The notes beneath the pieces were generated by a model. The model did no database searches, was not told where the DNA came from, and saw only the letters and a program-made list of their open reading frames with translations. Source: Melghirimyces algeriensis (GTDB taxonomy: Bacteria > Bacillota > Bacilli > Thermoactinomycetales > DSM-45169). Taken from it: DNA of 57,479 nucleotides. How positions within the stretch are numbered: position 1 is the first letter of the stretch; every line of letters begins with the position of its first letter. A program made the position numbers and the translations under genes. This document shows, piece after piece, positions 25,238 through 33,408 of this stretch. Where the stretch lies: the NCBI RefSeq assembly GCF_900182565.1, contig NZ_FXTI01000015.1, positions 1-57,479 of the forward strand, read 5' to 3'.

Positions 25238-25996
25238 ATGAGTAAAGTTGTTGTGATCGATCCGGGGCACGGCGGAAAAGATCCGGGTGCTACAGGGCAC
25301 GGGTTGAAGGAAAAGGATTTGACTCTCAAAATCTCCAAATACGCCTATGACTATTTGGAAAGTAATTATGAAGGCGTAAAGGTGTACATGACCCGGACTA
25401 AAGATACCTATCCTTCCCTTTCTGGTCGGTGTAGGTATGAAAAATCAAAGAACGCTGACCTGTTTTGCAGTATCCATGTCAACGCGGGTGGCGGAAATGG
25501 GTTTGAATCCTATGTTTTACGCGGGGCTTATACTTCTACCCGGCGAAAGCAAAAAATTATTCATGATGAGATCATGAAAGTTTGCCCATCTGGCTGGAGA
25601 GACCGCGGAAGAAAACAAGCGGGGTTCTATGTTCTCAAACACACCCGATCCTCTGCAATTCTCACGGAAAACGGGTTCATTGACACGAAGTCCAACGCAG
25701 ATGACCTGAAAAAGGATTCTTTCTTGAAGAAATTGGGTTACGCTCACGCGAAGGGGATTGCTAAAGCTCTAGGGCTAAAGCGGAAGACAAAGGAAGAGGG
25801 CAAAGGGAAGAATAAGGGAGAGGAAAAGAAGAAACTCAAAGAGTTTTGGCGCATCCACAAAAACGGGAAACAGATTGGCTACTACGATATAGACGAAAAC
25901 GCCAGAAAAATGATTCACGAAGTACTTGAGAAGTCTATGATAGCAAACGAAAAGGAAATCGACATCAAAGTTGAGCGTGATCTTAAGTACGTTTGA
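25238..25996 (+). CDS. N-acetylmuramoyl-L-alanine amidase endolysin (Amidase_3)
   Basis: 252 residues. The Amidase_3 domain covers ~1-178 with zinc ligands H11 (DPGHGG), E25 and H80 (CSIHVNA) and catalytic E144 (LTENGF). After a Lys/Gly/Glu-rich linker (~180-195), residues ~198-252 form a small domain (FWRIHKNGKQIGYYDIDENA) that resembles wall-binding ends of Bacillus phage amidases. It cuts the amide bond between muramic acid and peptide during lysis. ATG behind AAAAGGGTGATCGT; lies between XhlA-like protein and holin. Confidence 0.93.
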   Translation: MSKVVVIDPGHGGKDPGATGHGLKEKDLTLKISKYAYDYLESNYEGVKVYMTRTKDTYPSLSGRCRYEKSKNADLFCSIHVNAGGGNGFESYVLRGAYTSTRRKQKIIHDEIMKVCPSGWRDRGRKQAGFYVLKHTRSSAILTENGFIDTKSNADDLKKDSFLKKLGYAHAKGIAKALGLKRKTKEEGKGKNKGEEKKKLKEFWRIHKNGKQIGYYDIDENARKMIHEVLEKSMIANEKEIDIKVERDLKYV

Positions 25997-26038
25997 TTTA
26001 TGTTCATATGATTCACACATTTCAAAGGAGTGAAGGAA

Positions 26039-26278
26039 ATGGAAAAACCTTGGTTGACTAAGGATTGGTTTATTCTTATTGTTGCGTTCGTGGGCGGAAT
26101 TAAACTGGCGTTATCTGCTTTCTTCGGGATTGAAGTCCCTCAAGAAGGAATTGACGGGGTTCTCGATATGATTGGTGCGGCTGCAATGTTTTATGGTATC
26201 TGGAAAAATACACACGTAAGTAAAAAAGCTAAAGATCAAATGGAAGTACTGCGCGAAAAAGGACAAGGACTCGGTTGA
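26039..26278 (+). CDS. Holin (SPP1/phi LC3-type)
   Basis: 79 residues from ATG 26039, 9 bases after AAAGGAG; GTG 26030 overlaps that site. Two membrane segments are visible (FILIVAFVGGIKLALSAFF at ~11-29 and VLDMIGAAAMFYGIW around 42-57), with a charged C-terminal tail (KKAKDQMEVLREKG). It forms the membrane lesion that releases the amidase. A strong terminator follows, which ends the late operon. Confidence 0.85.
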   Translation: MEKPWLTKDWFILIVAFVGGIKLALSAFFGIEVPQEGIDGVLDMIGAAAMFYGIWKNTHVSKKAKDQMEVLREKGQGLG

Positions 26279-26283
26279 TTAAT

Positions 26284-26320
26284 TCGCCCTGGGCTTACGA
26301 GCCTGGGGCGCTTTTTTTTG
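26284..26320 (+). terminator. Terminator of the late operon
   Basis: CGCCCTGGGCT (26285-26295) pairs with AGCCTGGGGCG (26300-26310) with two G-U pairs and a TACG loop, followed by C and eight T. Confidence 0.88.
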
Positions 26321-26351
26321 TTTGCGAATACATAAACGAATTAATTGCGTA

Positions 26352-26380
26352 TTGACACACGTAAGAGTAAGTCGTATAAT
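26352..26380 (+). promoter_or_regulatory. Perfect consensus sigma-A promoter pointing out of the prophage
   Basis: TTGACA (26352-26357), 17-base spacer, TATAAT (26375-26380). No ORF with a ribosome site follows before the tRNA fragment and its terminator, so the product may be a short RNA of about 270 bases, or the promoter serves the excised circular phage. Confidence 0.8.
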
Positions 26381-26424
26381 CGACGTACACTATTCGTACC
26401 GCACACGTCTGTAAATCCCGATAT

Positions 26425-26462
26425 GAGTCTTACGTTTTGAGTCCTACGTTAGAGTCGTACGT
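26425..26462 (+). repeat. Three direct repeats GAGTCNTACGT, candidate integrase arm sites
   Basis: Copies at 26425-26435, 26439-26449 and 26452-26462, spaced 14 and 13 bases. They lie about 100 bases inside the attachment core, where arm-type sites for integrase or excisionase are found in lambda-type phages. Confidence 0.6.
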
Positions 26463-26532
26463 AGTAATACGAATCAAACGCACATCTGACGTTGGATAAA
26501 CTCAATACCGATCGAATGTACAGAGATTTTAA

Positions 26533-26555
26533 CAAACGTATTCCACATACGTTTG
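26533..26555. repeat. Perfect 9-bp inverted repeat at the attachment core
   Basis: CAAACGTAT (26533-26541) and ATACGTTTG (26547-26555) around TCCAC. It touches the tRNA-derived core. It might be a core-type integrase site or part of a fold that mimics an anticodon arm. Confidence 0.6.
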
Positions 26556-26609
26556 ACTCAAAATCGTGTTCCTTCGGGAGTGTGGGTTCGAGTCCCACCT
26601 TCGGTACCA
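26555..26609 (+). other. Prophage attachment site: displaced 3' part of tRNA-Leu(CAA)
   Basis: The stretch runs from GACTCAAAATCGTG (anticodon loop and 3' anticodon strand) through a long class II variable arm (TTCCTTCGGGAGTG), a perfect T arm (GGGTTCGAGTCCC) and an acceptor 3' strand to CCA at 26609. The 5' half of the tRNA is absent. Phages that integrate in tRNA genes carry a copy of the 3' part, so a complete tRNA-Leu should exist at the left prophage end outside the window. The tRNA's own terminator follows at once. Confidence 0.88.
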
Positions 26610-26610
26610 G

Positions 26611-26660
26611 AAAAGACGGGGATTATACGCTATATGGGCGTAAGAGTCCCCGTCTTTTTG
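26611..26660 (+). terminator. tRNA-Leu transcription terminator (host side)
   Basis: AAAAGACGGGGA (26611-26622) pairs with TCCCCGTCTTTT (26647-26658), with a nested TACGC/GCGTA stem, then T. It is the first chromosomal feature after the junction. Confidence 0.85.
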
Positions 26661-26787
26661 TGTCTAAAAATACTGTGTTAGAGTCATGACGCCGGACGAA
26701 ACAGATGGAGTGGACGAACTGTGAAATGTTTATGAAGGTGTACATAATGTCGCATGAGCAGTTAGGTGCGTCTGTTGTTTTTGTGAT

Positions 26788-27549
26788 TCACTTAATGGCA
26801 TGAAAGGTACAGCTGCCGAAAATATGGCTGTTTTGACTGAAGAAGGAGGCCATTTCGAGAAAACGCGCTCGTTTTTCTTCCGATTGACCGGAATTTTGTA
26901 AAATTTGTATCGTTCCTTCCCAGCCTTCATCAATCAACATTCCATCCAATGACATCAAGCTCATTGTAGTAGCATGATATTCCACTTGGGAAAACGGGAC
27001 TTGAGCGAACAAGGAATTCCATTCTGTAACGGTTAAAGGTGTGGCAGGGATCTTTAATTGCTTGTGAAACCGATCCAACAGTTTTGGCGACAGCGGTTCC
27101 TGCAGTCCCACATCATGTGTTCCCAGACGGCCACCTTTTTTGAGAACACGGTAATATTCCTGAAGAGCTTGTTGTTTTCCCTTGTTGGGAAGCATCGTTA
27201 ACATGGCTTCATTGATGACAGCGTCAAATGTTCCATCGGAAAAAGGAAGATTGCGTGCATCCCCTACCAATATTTCAATCTGATCTTCCAAACCTGCTTT
27301 TTTTACGTTTTCTTTCGCTTTTTCCAGGCTGGGACGATGTAAATCGACGGCGACCACCTTGCATCCGTAGGTTCTGGCGATATGAATGGTGGTGGTCCCC
27401 ATATTAGGGGCAACTTCCAGCACGGTAGAATGTCTCTTTAATTGCAAATGATCCAGGATTCGCTCAGTGGCTCGACGTCCTCCAGGACGGAGCATGGTCT
27501 TACCCAGACTGGCTAAAAAGAGATGAGCGGGCATTTGTGTATGTTTCAT
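26788..27549 (-). CDS. Class I SAM-dependent methyltransferase
   Basis: 253 residues of Methyltransf_11/25 type. Motif I is VLEVAPNMGTTT (~43-54); the usual GCGTG glycines are partly replaced, which is uncommon but tolerated. The acidic residue of motif II is in KVVAVDLH (~69), motif III-IV is ILVGDARNLPFSDGTFD (~93-109), and a VLKKGGRLG follows at ~134. Substrate unknown; the family contains small-molecule and quinone methylases. The start is followed upstream by AGGAGGAATGATGA. It stands alone beside the prophage junction. Confidence 0.82.
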   Translation of the reverse strand: MKHTQMPAHLFLASLGKTMLRPGGRRATERILDHLQLKRHSTVLEVAPNMGTTTIHIARTYGCKVVAVDLHRPSLEKAKENVKKAGLEDQIEILVGDARNLPFSDGTFDAVINEAMLTMLPNKGKQQALQEYYRVLKKGGRLGTHDVGLQEPLSPKLLDRFHKQLKIPATPLTVTEWNSLFAQVPFSQVEYHATTMSLMSLDGMLIDEGWEGTIQILQNSGQSEEKRARFLEMASFFSQNSHIFGSCTFHAIK

Positions 27550-27958
27550 TCATCATTCCTCCTAAACGATTGTGTGGATTCGGATGAAGATAAAGCAAGA
27601 GATGGGTTTGACCGCTTCGATATAAGTGATTCAAAGCGAAATTTCCTGTTTCCAATCCAGACAACATGGATAGATGATGGGCACTGGCAGTACATTTTCC
27701 ATATAATTAATCCTTGAGTATTAGACGAAATCCTATGGAAGTTTGAGGCTATTCAGCTGGAATTGGAACAGGATGGTTACGTTTTTTTACAGTTTTGTGG
27801 GCATCCATCGCGGTTACCACCTCCAGTTTCCATCATGAGAATGATTATCGTTATTGCTAAACTTAGGGTACCTTATTTTTTAAAGTGATGATGTGATTAA
27901 AATCACATCATCACTGGGATATCCGTTATAGGTGAAAGGATGGATGTATGTTTTACGG
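27550..27958. other. Intergenic stretch with a 15-bp palindrome; no gene seen
   Basis: No ORF with start signals. It contains the perfect inverted repeat at 27884-27915, listed separately. A plus-strand 64-codon reading at 27523-27717 lacks a ribosome site and is not believed. Confidence 0.5.
27884..27915. repeat. Perfect 15-bp inverted repeat
   Basis: AGTGATGATGTGATT (27884-27898), two bases AA, then the exact complement to 27915. Neither side has a T-run in the right place for a terminator, so it could be an operator or the relic of a mobile element end. Confidence 0.7.
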
Positions 27959-28114
27959 TTACTTATCCTTCTTTTTGGCCGCCACTCCGACAAAGGTTTC
28001 CAAAATCGCTTGAGCACCAGCAATCGATAGAATAAAGATCAACGGAACACCGATTGCAGGAATGAGAAGATACAGCAAACCGATGAGGATAGCACTCAAA
28101 TTCCAGCGCACCAA
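27959..28114 (-). CDS. Small membrane protein, about 51 aa (possibly a gene remnant)
   Basis: The frame ends at 27959-27961 with VAAKKKDK. It contains one or two hydrophobic stretches (NLSAILIGLLYLLIP and GVPLIFILSIAGAQAIL). The TTG at 28114 is one possible start, but the frame stays open for about 30 more codons upstream without a clear ribosome site. The protein sequence looks real, so it may be a small membrane protein or the 3' end of a decayed gene. Confidence 0.35.
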   Translation of the reverse strand: MVRWNLSAILIGLLYLLIPAIGVPLIFILSIAGAQAILETFVGVAAKKKDK

Positions 28115-28278
28115 TAGCAATTCAGTAGATAACCAAACGGGGATGTGGCTTCTTTTTGAGTGATGGTTTTTCCATTTGCGAGGTGTGTTGTTTTAATGCG
28201 CAGAAAGGGTTTGCGGAGAAACTCGGTGATTTTGTCGAATACGATTAAGTGCGTAAGCGATAGGTTGCTAATACGATC

Positions 28279-29412
28279 ATGATATACTTTAGCCAAGATA
28301 CTTCCTTCATCTCTATGTTTTCCCGCTTATTGTTGTATGCGGGAGTAACGGGGGTTCGGGATACTGGGAATACGTTGGAGGCACTTCAATATTTGCAGGA
28401 GAGAGAGGAAAACGAAAGAGGCCTTCATATTTTCGGATGTGGGCCTTTACTGGATGATTTACCGTTCACCTGGGCTTTTTCCCGTCTGGTGCGAAACGAA
28501 ACAGAGACTCAGAAGCAAGTGACCCGTCTTGCAGCCGAAGGAGTGGATTTTATCCGGGCGTATCAACGGGTGAATCCCAGTGCATTGGCGGCCATTGTGG
28601 AAACCGCTGGTCAATATGGTTTGAAAGTATCGGCCCACCCTAGAACGACAACGGTGGCGGAGGCTTGTCGGTTAGGTGTTTGCAGTCTGGAAGGATTGGC
28701 CTATTTTCTGGAACCGGAGTGGATGCCGGAACAGGATTGGGACGAAATGACTCCGGCAGACCGTGCACGGCTGTGGGCGCATGTGGATCTCTCTTCCTCC
28801 AAGATCAATGAATGGGTGGAACGTTTAGTGGAACAGAAGGTGACCGTCTGTCCTGCTTTATTGGCTGCTCGACGAAGGGCCAATTTGGATGAAGCGATCA
28901 ATGATCCCTATCTGGACTACATGTCGGCTGTTATGCCGTATCACCGCCACTTGAAAAACATGCGCAACCCTTTTAGATATGCCGTTGGAAAAACGTTTTT
29001 AAAACGGTATATGCCGGTGGCCAGTTTGGATAAAGCAGAGCAGAAAGAAGTGGAAGAAGGATTGCTTCGGATGAGGGATATGTTGCAATTGCTTCACGAG
29101 AAGGGTGTGAAATTGGCCATTGGTTCCGATAGTCCCACGTAATCGCTGGCTCCGGGGTTTTCCATGATGCAGGAGATGCAACAGTGGGTGCTCAGCGGAA
29201 TCCCCGTCAACGCGGTATTGGCATCAGCCACTTCCCGTGTTGCCGATTTCCTAGCCAAACCGAATATCGGTCGAGTAAAGCCTGGTGCATCGGCAGATCT
29301 GCTGTTGCTGGAAAAGGATCCAGAAGAGGAGATACGTGCCCTCTTGTCACCGGAAAAAACAGTAATAGTCAGGGGGCGCCGGGTGAACGGGAGGAGATCA
29401 AAAAAGCCGTGA
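28279..29412 (+). pseudogene. Amidohydrolase, N-terminally truncated with an in-frame stop
   Basis: The frame reads as a metal-dependent amidohydrolase (imidazolonepropionase/prolidase-like group): LLYAGVTGVRDTGNT at the start, GLKVSAHPRTT (~110), GVCSLEGLAYF (~128), then GVKLAIGSDSPT followed by TAA at 29140-29142. The same frame continues after the stop through a PGFSMMQEMQQWV segment to GRVKPGASADLLLLEKDP and VIVRGRRVNG, the normal C-terminus. One base change (likely CAA to TAA) thus breaks it. The N-terminal HxH metal-binding strand is also missing, so the gene lost about 100 residues at the front. It lies directly upstream of the ABC transporter genes. Confidence 0.82.
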
Positions 29413-29447
29413 TCGCGCAGATCAAGCAGGAAAGCAGGTGAAACGAA

Positions 29448-30428
29448 ATGCAATCGGTAAACACCTCAGCCTCTTCCTCAGAGGAAAATAGAGAACATAC
29501 CGAATGGCAAGAGTTGGCTGTGGAAGTCCAACACCTTCACAAAGCCTACGAAGATCACGTGGCGGTGGATGATATCAGTTTCACAGTCAAAAAAGGGGAA
29601 ATATTTGTTCTCGTTGGACCGAATGGTGCGGGCAAAACTACAGCCGTGGAATGTATGGAAGGTTTGCGGAAACCGGATCGAGGAAGTGTCCGGCTTCTGG
29701 GAATGGATCCTCGGAATAACCGGGAGAAAATATTTCAACATGTCGGAGTGCAACTTCAGGAGAATAATCTACATCCGAGACAAAAAGTATACGAAACCTT
29801 GGAGGTTTTCTCCAGCTTTTATTCTGATCCTGCCCCGTATTCCCAGCTGATTGAGCGGTGTGGGTTGGAAGGGAAAGAAAATGATTTTTACGGGAAATTA
29901 TCTGGAGGACAGAAGCGCCGTTTGTTGATGGTATTAGCTCTTTTGGGCCGCCCGAAGTTAGTCATTTTAGATGAACCAACCAGTGGACTCGACCCGCAAG
30001 CGCGGTATAACATTTGGAAATTGCTTGAAGAGTTGAAGCGACAGGGGACGACGATTTTTTTAACCACCCATTATATGAATGAGGCTGAAGAACACGGGGA
30101 TACCTTGTGTATGATCGATGAGGGACGAGTGATTGCAATGGGAGAACCCAAAAAACTGCTGGCTGAGCATCAGATGGGTTCCTGCATAAAAATTGCGGAG
30201 TGTCCCAACCTCGATGAAAAAAAGCTAAAAACCTTTCCCCAGGTGGGCCAAGTGGAAAAAGTGGATGGCCATTTTTTGCTGTATGGGTCCGGAAAAGATT
30301 TCCTTCCAATGATCACCAGCAAATTAGGGAAAGAAGGGGTAACCGCGGATCAGATTGAAGCCCGTAAAGCAAATTTGGAAGACTTGTATCTCTTGATGAC
30401 GGGAAGAGCTTATCGGAAGGAGACCTGA
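29448..30428 (+). CDS. ABC-2 type transporter ATP-binding protein
   Basis: 326 residues. Walker A GPNGAGKTT at 57-65, signature LSGGQ at 150-154, Walker B LVILDEP with catalytic E175, then a switch histidine in LTTHYMNEAEEH (~205). The first ~25 residues are an extra Ser/Glu-rich N-terminal tail. The C-terminal ~90 residues are the accessory domain of DrrA/CcmA-like exporters. It powers the permease encoded next; the stop overlaps the next start (TGATG). Substrate not predictable; drug, lipid or peptide export is likely. Confidence 0.9.
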   Translation: MQSVNTSASSSEENREHTEWQELAVEVQHLHKAYEDHVAVDDISFTVKKGEIFVLVGPNGAGKTTAVECMEGLRKPDRGSVRLLGMDPRNNREKIFQHVGVQLQENNLHPRQKVYETLEVFSSFYSDPAPYSQLIERCGLEGKENDFYGKLSGGQKRRLLMVLALLGRPKLVILDEPTSGLDPQARYNIWKLLEELKRQGTTIFLTTHYMNEAEEHGDTLCMIDEGRVIAMGEPKKLLAEHQMGSCIKIAECPNLDEKKLKTFPQVGQVEKVDGHFLLYGSGKDFLPMITSKLGKEGVTADQIEARKANLEDLYLLMTGRAYRKET

Positions 30429-31177
30429 TGGTGATAAAACCGATTCAACGCATGTTTAAAGCAGAGATCAAGTTGTTTTTGCGAGAGCCCTTTGCAATGT
30501 TTTTTACATTGCTGTTTCCCGTAATTTTATTGCTGTTGTTCGGTTCGGTATACGGTGATATGCCGATCAGCAAAGAATATCGGTTTATCGATACCTATAT
30601 GGCTTCATTGTTTGCCATGGTGATCGCTAATCTTGGGTTGGTGTCGATTCCTATCACGCTGGCGGATTATCGTGAAAGGGGGGTTTTGAAGCAGTATCAG
30701 GTAACACCGGTTCCGAAGTTTGCGTTTTTGGTTGTTCAAGTGTTGGTGCAGATTTTCATGTTCCTCATTTCCGCTGTACTTATTCTGGCGGTCGCGGAAT
30801 TGGTTTTTGACTTGAAATTTGGCGGTAACGTTTTGATTGTCAGTGGATTCCTTCTTTTTAGCATGGCGATGCTTTATGCTGTCGGGTTTGCTATTGGAGG
30901 GTTGGCTTCCACAGTTCGAACGGCTCAGACGGCAGGGATGGCAGTGTTTTTTGTCTTGTTTTTTACTTCGGGAGCGGCGATTCCCCGAGGAGAATTTCCA
31001 AAGTGGTTGCAGGTTGTAACTGATTATGTTCCGCTATCCCATGTAGTCGATGTCACCAGTGCCCTTTGGATGGGAGACGCGATCGGAAAACACACGGATT
31101 CCCTCATATTGATCACTGTTTTATTAGTCATAGCATTGGTGGTAGCCAAATGGAAATTTCGTTGGCAATCTTCCTGA
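30428..31177 (+). CDS. ABC-2 type permease
   Basis: 249 residues, the normal size, with six hydrophobic segments: ~20-40 (FAMFFTLLFPVILLLLFG), ~52-75, ~95-125, ~140-165, ~170-190 and ~225-243. The FPVILLLLFG pattern and the PLSHVVDV loop before the last helix are typical of DrrB/YadH-type exporters. It overlaps the ATPase gene and belongs to the same operon. Confidence 0.88.
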   Translation: MVIKPIQRMFKAEIKLFLREPFAMFFTLLFPVILLLLFGSVYGDMPISKEYRFIDTYMASLFAMVIANLGLVSIPITLADYRERGVLKQYQVTPVPKFAFLVVQVLVQIFMFLISAVLILAVAELVFDLKFGGNVLIVSGFLLFSMAMLYAVGFAIGGLASTVRTAQTAGMAVFFVLFFTSGAAIPRGEFPKWLQVVTDYVPLSHVVDVTSALWMGDAIGKHTDSLILITVLLVIALVVAKWKFRWQSS

Positions 31178-31196
31178 TTACGGGAGGGAGCAGGGT

Positions 31197-31553
31197 GTGA
31201 TCTTTCTCTGGATGTTCTTCGTTTTGCAATTGATCGGAATAACTGGCTCTAACATATGGGCAAACAGTCCGTTTCACTGGATGACATCGGTCGGTATATT
31301 GGGAGGAATTGTTGGTGCTTGGCGGGCGCTCCGCGTTGCAAAAGGGGTTTGTCGCAAGTTTCTGATCGTTGCTGCAATCGGTGCTATGATAGAGCTGATC
31401 GGTGCGATTTGGACGCGGATGATGGAACATGTTCCCGACCCGTCATCACCAGCACAGATCCTGACATGGTTTGGCTTCTCCTGTCTCTTTTTTAGTATCA
31501 CTTTTGCATCGATTGCACAATGGGCTCAAAAACGGGGGAAGATTGGCACTTGA
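31197..31553 (+). CDS. Small integral membrane protein, 118 aa
   Basis: GTG start at 31197, 20 bases after the permease, with GGGAGGGAGCAGG upstream. Four hydrophobic stretches (FLWMFFVLQLIGITG, a GILGGIVGAW segment, LIVAAIGAMIELIGAI, FGFSCLFFSITFASI) suggest four passes. It is probably co-transcribed with the ABC genes. No known family recognised. A terminator follows. Confidence 0.7.
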   Translation: MIFLWMFFVLQLIGITGSNIWANSPFHWMTSVGILGGIVGAWRALRVAKGVCRKFLIVAAIGAMIELIGAIWTRMMEHVPDPSSPAQILTWFGFSCLFFSITFASIAQWAQKRGKIGT

Positions 31554-31570
31554 AATGGATCTATCAGTTT

Positions 31571-31604
31571 GAGACTGCTGGTGTTTACACCACAGTCTTT
31601 TTTG
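31571..31604 (+). terminator. Terminator of the ABC operon
   Basis: AGACTG (31572-31577) pairs with CAGTCT (31593-31598), with an inner GGTGT/ACACC stem, then six T. Confidence 0.85.
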
Positions 31605-31749
31605 TTTCTCGAACCTCTTCTTAACTAAAAAATAAATTTCTGCTTGATTCCGTCAAGGAGATGAGATACAATAGATCTTGCGGTACTGATCTCGACTAAG
31701 TGCTTGACCGAATTGCTCGCATTTGGGTTGCAGGAATACCGCACAATAT

Positions 31750-31828
<79 letters not shown>

Positions 31829-31837
31829 TGTTACAGA

Positions 31838-31866
31838 AGACAGGCCTTTGGGTCTGTCTTTTTGTT
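31838..31866 (+). terminator. Terminator of tRNA-Pro
   Basis: AGACAG (31838-31843) pairs with CTGTCT (31854-31859), followed by TTTTGTTT. Confidence 0.8.
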
Positions 31867-31888
31867 TCTTTATGGAGGGGGATATGTA

Positions 31889-32401
31889 GTGATTGAAAGT
31901 AACAGACTTTTATTTCGACCCTATACCTTAGACGACCTTGACTTTTACGCTTCTTTGTGGGGGAACCCAGAGGTTGTACGTTACATCGGTAAAGGAAAGA
32001 CAAAAACAATTGAAGAATCACGAAGGAGTATGGAAAACAGGCTGTTACCCGGATACAGAGATGGACTCGGTTTGTTTGCAATGGTATTGAAAGCGAATAA
32101 CCAATTGATTGGACATGCCGGTTTGATAGAGCAAAAAGTGGACGGTCAACAGGAGATTGAAATCGGATACTGGCTCCTTCCTGACTACTGGGGAAAGGGA
32201 CTTGCTAAAGAAGCGGCGATCACATTTAAAGATTACGGATTATTTGAGTTGAAGTATCACAAGTTGATTTCATTAATCAATCCCAACCATCCTGCTTCGA
32301 TCTTCGTCGCGAAAAAGGCAGGGCTTGCTTACGAAAAAACGGTTTCATTACCGGAAGGAGATACACTTGTCTATTCCATTTCCAGAAACCTAAGGGAATG
32401 A
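31889..32401 (+). CDS. GNAT acetyltransferase (RimJ/RimL-like)
   Basis: 170 residues from GTG 31889 behind GGAGGGGGATAT. The same frame can be read back through the tRNA, which is not credible. It begins RLLFRPYTLDDLDFYASL, with the acetyl-CoA loop in LPDYWGKGLAKEAA (~97-110), and ends with NPASIFVAKKAGL-like GNAT elements. Acetyltransferase_3 proteins modify N-termini of proteins or small molecules; substrate unknown. Confidence 0.85.
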   Translation: MIESNRLLFRPYTLDDLDFYASLWGNPEVVRYIGKGKTKTIEESRRSMENRLLPGYRDGLGLFAMVLKANNQLIGHAGLIEQKVDGQQEIEIGYWLLPDYWGKGLAKEAAITFKDYGLFELKYHKLISLINPNHPASIFVAKKAGLAYEKTVSLPEGDTLVYSISRNLRE

Positions 32402-32476
32402 TCAAATAATATCTAAATATGATATTATTGTGTTATTCAGCTTTTCCCATATAAATGAAAAAGAAAGGGGAGAATT

Positions 32477-32641
32477 ATGGATCATTTTATTACAAGATTC
32501 GCACTTTTGATTGCCATTGGAGCAGGGATCGGAATCGTTGTATTGGATAATGTTGCGATGGGGATTGGAATAGGAATTGGTGTTGCCATTGCTACAGGCA
32601 TCATCTCCCGTTCTCAGGATAAGAAAAAAGGTAATCGATAA
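32477..32641 (+). CDS. Small glycine-zipper membrane protein, 54 aa
   Basis: ATG 32477 behind AAAGGGGAGAATT. The middle has a hydrophobic segment with regularly spaced Gly (AIGAGIGIVV and MGIGIGIGVAIATG), ending in a basic tail (KKKGNR). Short glycine-rich hydrophobic proteins of this kind are common in bacteria; function unknown. Confidence 0.55.
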   Translation: MDHFITRFALLIAIGAGIGIVVLDNVAMGIGIGIGVAIATGIISRSQDKKKGNR

Positions 32642-32708
32642 GGTAGTAATGGCCAGCTTTTTGGAATGAGCGGGAATCTGGGTTATAGCACATACATATG
32701 TACTTTCA

Positions 32709-32848
32709 GATGTGACAGTGGCATTTGGAATGAAGGATCATAACGGGAAGGATCTCGATGCGGAGACTGTTCACCATCTCTATCTTGCTATCACAATGAA
32801 TTTGCCACCGTGTTAAGTACAGAAAAACTGCTTCAGTCCATTCCGTGA
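32709..32848 (+). pseudogene. Short frameshifted gene remnant
   Basis: One frame reads DVTVAFGMKDHNGKDLD, AETVHHLYLAITM and stops; the next frame continues EFATVLSTEKLLQSIP to TGA 32846-32848. The two pieces look like one protein end broken by a one-base shift near 32803-32810. No start signal. Weak evidence. Confidence 0.3.
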
Positions 32849-32880
32849 ATAAATGACTTTTTGTATAGGAGTAGAAAGAA

Positions 32881-33366
32881 ATGATCAAAACCCTTCAGGT
32901 AAGTGATCGAACAGTTGCCCAAAACATACTGGATGTTCAGATTCCTTCCTATCAAGTGGAAGCTGAGATCATGGGTTTTCAGGACATTCCTCCCCTGCAC
33001 GATACCGTGGAAGGGATTATGCAATCCAATGAAACCTTTTTGGGAACCTTTTTCGATGAACAGTTAGCCGGTTTTGTTTCATATAAAAAGGACGGATCCA
33101 TTCTGGATCTTCATCGATTGGCGGTTCATCCCACCTATTTTCGGAAAGGGGTGGCCAGCCGTTTGCTTGATTATTTGCTGAAGCAGGAATCCAGGATGGA
33201 GAAAGCGGTGTTAAGTACAGGATCAACCAATACCCCGGCCAAGAATCTGTATCGACGCTTTGGCTTTCGTGCCACTGGAGATAAAGAAGTAGCTCCGGGC
33301 GTTTATTTAACCTGTTTTGAAAGACGGATGGGGGAAGCAGTATCTTTTGATAACATTGATTCATAG
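32881..33366 (+). CDS. GNAT acetyltransferase
   Basis: 161 residues, ATG behind AGGAGTAGAAAGAA. The central part contains a beta-strand LDLHRLAVHPTYFRKGVA (~77-94) with the acetyl-CoA loop RKGVAS and then a helix RLLDYLLKQE; NTPAKNLYRRFGF (~120) is the standard late GNAT motif. A single-domain Acetyltransf_1 protein with unknown substrate. Confidence 0.85.
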   Translation: MIKTLQVSDRTVAQNILDVQIPSYQVEAEIMGFQDIPPLHDTVEGIMQSNETFLGTFFDEQLAGFVSYKKDGSILDLHRLAVHPTYFRKGVASRLLDYLLKQESRMEKAVLSTGSTNTPAKNLYRRFGFRATGDKEVAPGVYLTCFERRMGEAVSFDNIDS

Positions 33367-33408
33367 TATGAGTCGCTTTCCATTTGTCTGTGTGCTGTAT
33401 CCAGAGGA

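Noticed and set aside
32406..32430. Inverted repeat AATAATATC/GATATTATT as terminator
   Set aside because: Weak AT stem without T-run after the GNAT gene; not clear enough to list as a feature.
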